DNA of 15,256 nt from UBA10906 sp049296695. GTDB taxonomy: Bacteria > Pseudomonadota > Gammaproteobacteria > Methylococcales > Methylomonadaceae. The stretch is from the NCBI GenBank assembly GCA_049296695.1, contig JBAQSX010000086.1, positions 1-15,256 on the forward strand, read 5' to 3'. A program made the position numbers and the translations under genes. Under the pieces are notes generated by a model. It was not told where the DNA came from. It ran no database searches and worked only from the letters and a program-made list of their open reading frames with translations. Below, piece by piece: positions 1 through 5,252 of the stretch (position 1 is its first letter; each line of letters begins with the position of its first letter).

Positions 1-10
1 TACGATGTCA

Positions 11-96
11 TTCCAGCAGGGATGCTGGAATCCAGTTACAGGGATGTATTTATAACAATTACCATCCGTGGTTTCTGGATTTCGGCATCCATGCCG
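11..96. repeat. Structured dispersed-repeat-like element
   Basis: The stretch is built of nested inverted repeats. TTCCAGCA (11-18) pairs with TGCTGGAA (23-30) around a GGGA loop. ATCCAG (30-35) pairs with CTGGAT (75-80), GGATG (42-46) with CATCC (63-67), and CGGCAT (83-88) with ATGCCG (91-96). This compact multi-hairpin layout, with no reading frame, is typical of REP/MITE-like dispersed repeats. Only one copy is in the window, so its dispersed nature is inferred from general resemblance to the CCAGC...GCTGG repeats of many proteobacteria. Confidence 0.6.
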
Positions 97-104
97 TTGG
101 ACGT

Positions 105-128
105 TCCTACTCTTTTGAAGCACTACCC
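105..128. repeat. 24-bp direct repeat, copy 1
   Basis: This 24-bp unit begins TCCTACTCTTTT and ends GAAGCACTACCC. It recurs without mismatch and in the same orientation at 2603-2626. Identity ends sharply on both sides. The two copies bracket ftsH and its terminator. It follows the structured repeat at 11-96. It could be part of a dispersed element, a transposition footprint or a recombination site; nothing here decides which. Confidence 0.75.
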
Positions 129-148
129 TATTTTATACATAATAATAA

Positions 149-265
149 AATACAATTAGCTTTATAATTAATAAATTACTCTTTACCACATACCGCGTTA
201 AAGTGGCGGGTGAATTTCATACTGCCGATGATGCTAATCATTATGCGCGTATTCAATCTTTTTAA
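149..265 (+). pseudogene. Possible eroded 3' end of a SPOR-type protein
   Basis: An open frame with no start codon runs to a TAA at 263-265. Its last 24 codons (191-262) read like coding DNA in otherwise non-coding, very AT-rich sequence, beginning YRVKVAGEFHTADDA. The pattern YRVxVxGxF followed by a short spacer and Ala-rich helix resembles the second half of a SPOR peptidoglycan-binding domain. A weak hairpin (CTTTG 269-273, CAAAG 280-284) and a T run (293-298) follow. I read it as the leftover tail of a deleted gene. The frame is short, so chance is a real alternative. Confidence 0.3.
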
Positions 266-380
266 CTACTTTGCGTAAACAAAGCTTAGCTGTTTTTTAT
301 TATCTGCAATTATTAATAAATAATATTTGGCTAGGTAGTTACAATGTTTGTTATTGACCTTGTTAATTAAATTAACAAGC

Positions 381-407
381 AAAAAAAAGGGGACTGATTC
401 AGTCCCC
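381..407 (-). terminator. Rho-independent terminator of ftsH
   Basis: Read on the minus strand, GGGGACT pairs with AGTCCCC around a 5-nt loop (389-407) and is followed by eight T (388-381). It lies 15 bp after the ftsH stop codon. A second perfect 9-bp hairpin (CTTGTTAAT 359-367, ATTAACAAG 371-379) lies just beyond. Confidence 0.9.
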
Positions 408-422
408 ACAAATGAGCGCATC

Positions 423-2345
423 TCAAACTCGTCCAGCAGGCTTTTTAAAATTAATTAATTTATTGTGCGTATCCTGCTTTGTCATCGTAGTTTTAGGCGG
501 TTCAATTTCTTCTTGAACGGCTTGAACTACGATGGGTAATTCTTCTTTGGGTGGCAGTGGGTCTTGACCTGCCATTAACGCATCGATTTGATCTTTATCG
601 ATGGTTTCCCATTTCATTAAGGCATCTGCCATTTTGTGTAAAATATCAATGTTTTCTTTCAAAATGGTCTCAGCGCGTTGGTAGTTTTTATCAATCACGG
701 CGCGGATTTCTTCATCAATTTGTTGTGAAATCACGTCTGAGACTTTGCCGCCTTGGGTGGCATAACCCATAAAAGGTTGTCCGCCTTCTTCGCCATAAAC
801 CAATGGCCCTAACTTATCTGAAAAGCCCCATTTCGTGACCATATTGCGTGCCATTTCAGTAGCCCGTTCTAAGTCATTAGACGCGCCAGTGGTAACTCTA
901 TCACCGCCGTAAATCATTAATTCGGCAATGCGTCCACCAAAAAGACTGGCAATTTGGCTTTCTAATTTACGTTTGCTGGCACTGTATTGGTCGCGTTCGG
1001 GCAGAAACATGGTAATCCCTAAAGCTCTGCCTCTAGGCATGATGCTGACTTTATACACAGGGTCGTGGTCAGGTGAGCTTTGTCCCACGATACAATGTCC
1101 CGCTTCATGATAGGCAGTGAGTAGTTTGTCTTCTTCACTCATTACCATAGTATGCCGTTCAGCACCCATTAAAATTTTGTCTTTGGCTTTTTCCAAATCA
1201 CTCATGCTGACTTCTTTTTTATTGGCTCGCGCCGCAAATAAAGCCGCTTCGTTAATGACATTGGCAAGTTCTGCACCTGAAAAACCGGGTGTACCACGCG
1301 CAATGTATTTCAATTCCACATCGGCCGCCGTTGGTACTTTTTTAATGTGAACATTTAAAATTTGTTCTCTGCCACGCACGTCAGGTAAGCCTACATTGAC
1401 TTGTCTATCAAAGCGGCCAGGCCGTAATAAGGCTTTATCGAGTACATCGGCGCGGTTAGTGGCGGCAATAACAATCACACCTTCATTACCTGTGAAGCCG
1501 TCCATTTCAACCAGCAATTGGTTTAAGGTTTGTTCACGTTCATCATTACCTAAGTTAGGACCGCCGCGTTGTCTACCGACCGCATCAATTTCATCAATAA
1601 AAATGATACAAGGTGAATGTTCTTTGGCTTGCACAAACATATCTCTGACGCGTGACGCGCCGACACCGACAAACATTTCTACAAAATCAGAGCCTGAAAT
1701 GGTAAAGAATTTAACCCCAGCCTCACCTGCAATGGCTCGTGCAATTAAAGTTTTACCTGTTCCGGGCGGGCCTACCATTAAAATGCCGCGTGGGATTTTA
1801 CCGCCTAGTTTTTGGAATTTTTGCGGGTCTGCTAAAAAGTCAACTAATTCAGCCACATCGGCTTTAGCTTCTTCACAACCTGCCACATCGGCAAATTTAG
1901 CGGTGAGTTTGTCTTCTTCAAGCATTTTGGCTTTGCTTTTACCAAAACCACCCGCACCACCCATGTTATTTTGTCTACGCATGTAGATAATCCACACCAC
2001 AATCAGCAGTAGCATGGGAAACCATGAGATGAAAATTTGCATGGCCATTGAAGGCGGTTGCGGCACGATGGTTCTAATCTGCACATTATTGTCGAGCAAA
2101 TCATCAATTAAATGCGGGTCGTTAGGGTTAAACGTTTCGTAGTTCTGCCCGTCTGTACCGCGAATTTTAATAGACGCGCCTGTGATTTCGACTCTATCGA
2201 CTTGTTTATTTTTAACTTTATGAATGAAATCAGAATAAGCTAACGATTCATCAATGGCGGGTGGTGTATTGAGCCGTTGAAAGACGAAAAACATGCCCGT
2301 ACTCATAATGATAAAAAACAGGATGTTCACTATATGTTTTTTCAT
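423..2345 (-). CDS. ftsH: ATP-dependent zinc metalloprotease FtsH
   Basis: FtsH is the membrane-anchored AAA+ protease that degrades misfolded membrane proteins and regulators such as LpxC and sigma-32 (family knowledge). The 640-residue product has an N-terminal membrane helix (about 5-23), a periplasmic domain and a second helix (about 102-121). The AAA domain carries Walker A GPPGTGKT (192-199), Walker B IIFIDEID (247-254) and the second region of homology with RPGRFD arginines (308, 311). The protease has HEAGH (413-417) and a probable third zinc ligand Asp 491. The start at 2345 is preferred over an upstream in-frame ATG because GGAGAG (2357-2352) sits just before it and the protein then begins MKKH, as in homologues. 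The usual neighbours rlmE, folP and glmM are absent, so this is a stand-alone transcription unit. The C-terminal tail is Pro/Glu/Lys-rich and variable, which is normal. Confidence 0.97.
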   Translation of the reverse strand: MKKHIVNILFFIIMSTGMFFVFQRLNTPPAIDESLAYSDFIHKVKNKQVDRVEITGASIKIRGTDGQNYETFNPNDPHLIDDLLDNNVQIRTIVPQPPSMAMQIFISWFPMLLLIVVWIIYMRRQNNMGGAGGFGKSKAKMLEEDKLTAKFADVAGCEEAKADVAELVDFLADPQKFQKLGGKIPRGILMVGPPGTGKTLIARAIAGEAGVKFFTISGSDFVEMFVGVGASRVRDMFVQAKEHSPCIIFIDEIDAVGRQRGGPNLGNDEREQTLNQLLVEMDGFTGNEGVIVIAATNRADVLDKALLRPGRFDRQVNVGLPDVRGREQILNVHIKKVPTAADVELKYIARGTPGFSGAELANVINEAALFAARANKKEVSMSDLEKAKDKILMGAERHTMVMSEEDKLLTAYHEAGHCIVGQSSPDHDPVYKVSIMPRGRALGITMFLPERDQYSASKRKLESQIASLFGGRIAELMIYGGDRVTTGASNDLERATEMARNMVTKWGFSDKLGPLVYGEEGGQPFMGYATQGGKVSDVISQQIDEEIRAVIDKNYQRAETILKENIDILHKMADALMKWETIDKDQIDALMAGQDPLPPKEELPIVVQAVQEEIEPPKTTMTKQDTHNKLINFKKPAGRV

Positions 2346-2351
2346 GGTCTT

Positions 2352-2376
2352 CTCTCCAGACCTTAGCTTTAAGGTC
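2352..2376 (-). promoter_or_regulatory. ftsH ribosome-binding site with upstream hairpin
   Basis: On the minus strand, GACCTT and AAGGTC (2376-2371 and 2364-2359) form a 6-bp stem with a 6-nt loop immediately before GGAGAG, the Shine-Dalgarno of ftsH. The element fixes the start at 2345. Whether the hairpin regulates translation is unknown. Confidence 0.5.
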
Positions 2377-2553
2377 ATTAGTGTAGTCATGCGATAATCG
2401 CTTGCATTCAAAACTCGATGATTTTTTAAAGCATCAGTCTGGAATGGTGCAGAACTATTTTACTGCATTTGTTCTATTCTTTAATTATTAAGCAAAAGCC
2501 GCGCCTGAGTTGGTGGTGCATCAAAAAAGTAGGCTAGTGAATATCAAGCTATC

Positions 2554-2579
2554 GGAGTTCAAACCTAGGTTTGAATTCC
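2554..2579. other. Near-perfect 26-bp palindrome
   Basis: A perfect 18-bp palindrome (2558-2575), TTCAAACCTAGGTTTGAA, is extended by GGA and TCC arms with one mismatch. It lies in the 287-bp gap between ftsH and the sigma-factor gene, upstream of ftsH. The rest of the gap contains the 24-bp repeat and no gene I can recognise. It could be an operator for a dimeric repressor or a dispersed-repeat remnant. No T run follows, so it is not a typical terminator. Confidence 0.55.
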
Positions 2580-2602
2580 AACTAAAAGCGCGTTTTATTA
2601 AA

Positions 2603-2626
2603 TCCTACTCTTTTGAAGCACTACCC
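2603..2626. repeat. 24-bp direct repeat, copy 2
   Basis: Exact match to 105-128 in the same orientation. It ends 6 bp from the 3' end of the sigma-factor gene. With copy 1 it encloses a segment of about 2.5 kb that contains only ftsH and its flanks. Confidence 0.75.
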
Positions 2627-2632
2627 CTGAGT

Positions 2633-4000
2633 TTATAAAAAACTACTTAATTGTTCACCGTAATGGCGTTTCATTTTATTAAGAGCCATCACTTGAATTT
2701 GTCGCACCCGTTCACGCGTGAGTTGTAATTCCACGCCGATTTCTTGCAAAGTCATTTCTTTATCAGTTTCTACGCCAAAATGACAGGCAATGACTTTGGC
2801 TTCTCTAGGATTTAAAACATTAATCGCTTTATTTAATAAATGACCTAAATCCGATTCCGCAATTTCAACAAAGGCGTGGGTAAATATTTGTTGTTCTAAA
2901 AAGTCAATCGGCGCGGAACTATCTTCATCATCATCAAAACTTTCCAGTGACATTGCCGTTTGAGAAATCGATAAAATAGTATTAATTTCTTGTTCGGTCA
3001 TTTGGGTATAAGCGGCTAATTCACTAATACTCGGCTCAGTACCTGTTTTTAGGGTTAATTCATCTTTAGCGCGATAAACCCGATTAATGGTTGCCATTTG
3101 TCCACAAGGCACACGCACCACCCGTTCACAACGCGATAAAGCGCGCGATATTGCTTTGCGTATCCAATAACTCGAATAAGTGGAAAATTGAAAACCTAAA
3201 TCAGGATTAAATCTATCGACGGCTTTTAATAATCCTGTTTGCCCTTCTTGCACTAAATCATCAAAATCCAAGAAATTACTTTTATATTGATTAGCAATAA
3301 ATAACACTAAACGACTATTTGCTGATACTAAGGTTTTGCGTGATTTTAGCCATAAATGCTCAGCTAATACTAATTCAGCAAAATGCTGTTGCATTTCTTG
3401 GCGACTTAAAAACAAAAAGCTTTCATTTTGTTCTAATACTAATTCATTAAATTGCCGCGCTAATTTAATATTAGGGCGTTTATCATTGCCTTCTAAGCGT
3501 TTATTAATAATAGTTTTGTCACTATTATTCAACGTATGATTATTTAAACCGCGTAATTTAAAGACATAAACTAATAAATCAGTCAGTTGTGTTAATTCTT
3601 CAAAACTAAAAGGAAAACTTTGCAAAGCGGCAAACAAATCGCTATGACTACTCGATAGTTGTCCTTGCTCGGTTGCTAATAAATAGTGTGTTCTAATCGC
3701 AGACATTGCCGCTTTTGATTCAGAAACGCTAGTATTTTCAGTATCTTGTTCAGGGCAATCAATACATTGTTCATAATGTTTGAGTAGCCATAAAGCGGTC
3801 ACTGGAAAATAACTTAAAACTTTAATTAAGCGGCTTTTTCCTGCTTTTAAATGGCGTGCGATTTCAAAATTATCGGTTTCCACAACGGTAGTAACATGAG
3901 AAATAGCACTCACTGCCGTTATTTCTTGTTTAGGCTCATTATCTTCATCATCGAGTAGCACGCTGGGCAATGCTGCTAGATGTTCGTTTAAATACATCAT
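2633..4000 (-). CDS. RpoD-like alternative sigma-70 factor
   Basis: This 455-residue protein directs RNA polymerase to promoters. A region-1.2-like segment (about 40-80) aligns with the part of RpoD that leads into its non-conserved region, which is here shortened and divergent. Region 2 (about 217-310) has the core-binding motif DLVQEGQTGLLKAVD and FSTYSSYWIRKAISR. Region 3 is about 311-370. Region 4 (about 385-450) ends in the helix-turn-helix TLQEIGVELQLTRERVRQI. There is no acidic region 1.1. In region 2.4 the residues matching E. coli RpoD W433, Q437 and T440 are Tyr 278, Lys 282 and Ser 285, so -10 recognition is probably altered. A GTG 15 bp upstream could also start the frame, but it has no ribosome site, while GAGG lies well placed before the ATG at 4000. 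A CarH-type operator and a TTGACA promoter lie upstream. It is a group-2-like factor, not the primary sigma. Confidence 0.88.
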   Translation of the reverse strand: MMYLNEHLAALPSVLLDDEDNEPKQEITAVSAISHVTTVVETDNFEIARHLKAGKSRLIKVLSYFPVTALWLLKHYEQCIDCPEQDTENTSVSESKAAMSAIRTHYLLATEQGQLSSSHSDLFAALQSFPFSFEELTQLTDLLVYVFKLRGLNNHTLNNSDKTIINKRLEGNDKRPNIKLARQFNELVLEQNESFLFLSRQEMQQHFAELVLAEHLWLKSRKTLVSANSRLVLFIANQYKSNFLDFDDLVQEGQTGLLKAVDRFNPDLGFQFSTYSSYWIRKAISRALSRCERVVRVPCGQMATINRVYRAKDELTLKTGTEPSISELAAYTQMTEQEINTILSISQTAMSLESFDDDEDSSAPIDFLEQQIFTHAFVEIAESDLGHLLNKAINVLNPREAKVIACHFGVETDKEMTLQEIGVELQLTRERVRQIQVMALNKMKRHYGEQLSSFL

Positions 4001-4146
4001 GACCTTAAACCTCACAAAGTGCTGTTTTAAAAACTAAGCATTTGACTATGGAATTAGCTAAATAGTGCAATGCCGATACTGATTTTTTTCACTTCAGAAT
4101 GATGAATTAGTACGCGATTAAGCATCAATCTGTTTAGTTGAGTAAA

Positions 4147-4175
4147 ACAATAAACATTTAGCAAGGCTTTGTCAA
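4147..4175 (-). promoter_or_regulatory. Predicted promoter of the sigma-factor gene
   Basis: On the minus strand, TTGACA (4175-4170), a 17-bp spacer and TATTGT (4152-4147) form a good sigma-70 promoter. Transcription would start near 4140, giving a leader of about 140 nt before the ATG at 4000. The sequence around the -35 box matches that of the promoter at 4877-4905. A weaker CAATCTGT half-site (4126-4133) lies near the predicted start. The rest of the 294-bp gap shows nothing else clear. Confidence 0.5.
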
Positions 4176-4200
4176 ACAATATCTTTACAAAATATGGACA
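4173..4200 (-). promoter_or_regulatory. CarH/LitR-type operator B, upstream of the sigma gene
   Basis: Read on the minus strand, three hexamers are spaced exactly 11 bp apart: TGTCCA (4200-4195), TGTAAA (4189-4184) and TGTTTG (4178-4173). The last overlaps the -35 box. CarH tetramers are known to bind tandem 11-bp repeats with a TnTACA-like core (here TTTACA on the plus strand). The site matches operator A at 18 of 22 positions and operator C at 17 of 22. Confidence 0.5.
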
Positions 4201-4294
4201 AACTAATTTCTATTACTAGCATCAAAACAACTTCTTTGTAATATATTGATTTAAAAGCTATTTTATCTTGTTTATTTCGCTAGCAATAGTGTGG

Positions 4295-4720
4295 TTATAA
4301 TAGTACGCGTTTATTAGTACGAATTGACTCGATTTTTGCTAATACACCAAAGGCAATATGCGATAAACCAATATACAAAAAGAACAAAGGAATGTTGGCA
4401 TCGATTTCAACTTCATTGATTTCAGCATAAAACTGGACTGAACCTGTCATTAAAACCAGAAAAAATCCTATAAAAATAAAAAGTTGGAATTTTTTACTGA
4501 GCCAACAATAGCTACATAAAACCAGTTCAGTAACACCGATGTACACCATAATGACGCGAAAACTGTTAATTAACTCGCCATATAAATCATGATTGAATTC
4601 AAACAGCGAATAGTCTTCAAAGAGTGATAAAAAACAGCCAGTTAGTAATAAGATAACTGAAAATAAAACATTAACGCTCAACAGTAATTTGAGCAGTGCT
4701 AAAGGTTTAAAGGTTTGCAT
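4295..4720 (-). CDS. Small four-helix membrane protein, unknown
   Basis: The 141-residue product is not recognised. It has four hydrophobic segments at about 8-31, 53-73, 77-97 and 110-130, joined by short loops with acidic clusters (Glu 35/Asp 36 and about 100-108), and a basic C-terminus (RTNKR). The layout suggests an inner-membrane protein. LLTGC at 25-29 looks like a lipobox, but the three later helices make a lipoprotein unlikely. The ATG has only a weak ribosome site (GAG 9 nt upstream). A strong terminator lies only 11 nt before the start codon, so expression should depend on read-through or on an unseen start. The next gene downstream on the same strand, 294 bp away, is the sigma factor, and both have CarH-type operators upstream. 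A light-related role is inference only. Confidence 0.7.
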   Translation of the reverse strand: MQTFKPLALLKLLLSVNVLFSVILLLTGCFLSLFEDYSLFEFNHDLYGELINSFRVIMVYIGVTELVLCSYCWLSKKFQLFIFIGFFLVLMTGSVQFYAEINEVEIDANIPLFFLYIGLSHIAFGVLAKIESIRTNKRVLL

Positions 4721-4731
4721 GATAAATACTC

Positions 4732-4769
4732 AAAAAAAAGCCCCTCACTAATAAAAAGCTTAGGAGGGG
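4732..4769 (-). terminator. Intrinsic terminator in the membrane-gene leader
   Basis: On the minus strand CCCCTC-CTAA (4769-4760) pairs with TTAG-T-GAGGGG (4751-4741), a 10-bp stem with one bulged base and an 8-nt loop. A further G and then eight T (4739-4732) follow. The start codon of the membrane protein is only 11 nt downstream. No gene lies upstream on this strand within the region, so it ends either a small RNA or an attenuated leader. Confidence 0.85.
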
Positions 4770-4789
4770 TTATAGAGGAGGACATTAAT

Positions 4790-4849
4790 ATGACTCACGC
4801 TAGTCGCGGTCATACGAAATTCAGTAGATTTACCAGACAGTTAGATTAA
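4790..4849 (+). CDS. Possible 19-residue peptide ORF with strong RBS
   Basis: GAGGAGG (4775-4781) lies 8 nt before an ATG that opens 19 codons ending in TAA. The peptide is basic (R, K and H rich) with no hydrophobic stretch. The ribosome site is one of the best in the window. However, the same bases read on the other strand are the CCTCCTC of the candidate small RNA, and I see no convincing plus-strand promoter. Only one reading need be right, and I favour the minus-strand RNA. Confidence 0.2.
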   Translation: MTHASRGHTKFSRFTRQLD

Positions 4850-4876
4850 AAATGGCTAGTATTAATCTTGATTACT

Positions 4877-4905
4877 AACTTACGATTCAATAAGGCAGTT
4901 GTCAA
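4877..4905 (-). promoter_or_regulatory. Predicted promoter A of the small RNA/membrane gene
   Basis: On the minus strand, TTGACA (4905-4900), a 17-bp spacer and TAAGTT (4882-4877) form a promoter with a perfect -35 and a poor -10. It resembles the sigma-gene promoter in spacer content too: both have GCCTT soon after the -35 and AAT in the same later part. The weak -10 suits a promoter needing help or a different sigma factor. Confidence 0.4.
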
Positions 4906-4929
4906 ATCAATCTGTACAAAACATGAACA
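4902..4929 (-). promoter_or_regulatory. CarH/LitR-type operator A with extra half-site
   Basis: On the minus strand TGTTCA (4929-4924), TGTACA (4918-4913) and ATTTGA (4907-4902) are spaced 11 bp apart, the third overlapping the -35 box. A 13-bp plus-strand block, CAATCTGTACAAA, occurs at 4908-4920 and again at 4946-4958, adding an isolated TGTACA at 4951-4956. LitR-type regulators are reported to bind TGTACA-like sequences. The remainder of the 4721-5252 gap is AT-rich and shows no further gene. Confidence 0.5.
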
Positions 4930-5177
4930 ATAACGTAAAATCGCCCAATCTGTACAAATAGCTTTATAACTCATTGAATTAATAAAGTTAAATAGGTTTT
5001 ACTCGCTATTATTTCAAGATAGCCAAGGTTTAGTAAGATTATTATCGGGCAGATACTTTAGCTTTTTCAAACTCAAAAAATAAGTGGTTAAATGTTTTTG
5101 TTATTTAAGCGGTATTTAGCACGAGTGCGACAAGTTATTGTTGTTTGGCTCTATACTTTAGACATTTAAACGGTAAA

Positions 5178-5205
5178 TTGACCTAATCCTTTGTCAAGGT
5201 ATTGT
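5178..5205 (+). promoter_or_regulatory. Predicted promoter of the CarH-like regulator
   Basis: TTGACC (5178-5183), a 16-bp spacer and TATTGT (5200-5205) suggest a sigma-70 promoter with the same -10 sequence as the sigma-gene promoter. Transcription would start near 5212, about 40 nt before the chosen start codon. A second TATACT (5152-5157) lies upstream but lacks a clear -35 box. Confidence 0.4.
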
Positions 5206-5219
5206 AAAGCTTATGACAG
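5192..5219 (+). promoter_or_regulatory. CarH/LitR-type operator C, autoregulatory site
   Basis: Hexamers TGTCAA (5192-5197), TGTAAA (5203-5208) and TGACAG (5214-5219) are spaced exactly 11 bp apart. The middle one overlaps the -10 box of the regulator's own predicted promoter, which fits autorepression. Compared with operator B, 17 of 22 positions agree, including the shared core TTGTAAAG. Confidence 0.45.
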
Positions 5220-5252
5220 AATTTTCATTATCTAATGCTTAAAGAAACAGTT

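Larger units (their letters stand above)
4732..4870 (-). ncRNA. Candidate small RNA or attenuator leader, anti-SD motifs
   Basis: The transcript from the predicted promoter at 4877-4905 would run about 140 nt to the T run at 4732. It contains a stem-loop with arms ATGAC (4813-4809) and GTCAT (4794-4790), then an unpaired CCTCCTC (4781-4775), then the terminator hairpin whose 5' arm also carries CCCCTCC. This order of promoter, hairpin, exposed C/U-rich seed and terminator is typical of trans-acting small RNAs. CCUCC motifs pair with Shine-Dalgarno sequences, as in the light-stress CcsR RNAs of Rhodobacter (known precedent). The alternative is a leader that attenuates the membrane-protein gene. 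The two are not exclusive. The 5' end is estimated from the -10 box. Confidence 0.4.

Noticed and set aside
1396..1986. 196-codon plus-strand frame opposite ftsH
   Set aside because: It is the antisense shadow of conserved AAA-domain codons and resembles no protein.
2346..2411. 22-residue N-terminal extension of FtsH
   Set aside because: It lacks a ribosome site, while GGAGAG lies just before the MKKH start at 2345.
2558..2580. GGTTTGAATTCC resembling a tRNA T-arm
   Set aside because: It is half of a palindrome; no acceptor, D or anticodon stem surrounds it.
4001..4015. GTG start five codons upstream in the sigma gene
   Set aside because: No ribosome site before it, and the GTGAGG itself supplies the site for the ATG at 4000.
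4296..4301. Perfect TATAAT on the plus strand
   Set aside because: It is inside the 3' end of the membrane-protein gene, with no -35 box at a fitting distance and no plus-strand gene downstream.
4632..4646. Lipobox-like LLTGC in the membrane protein
   Set aside because: Three more hydrophobic helices follow, which fits a polytopic membrane protein better than a lipoprotein.
4721..5252. Cobalamin riboswitch near the B12 regulator
   Set aside because: No B12-box-like conserved core was seen; the leader structure is explained by a hairpin and a terminator.
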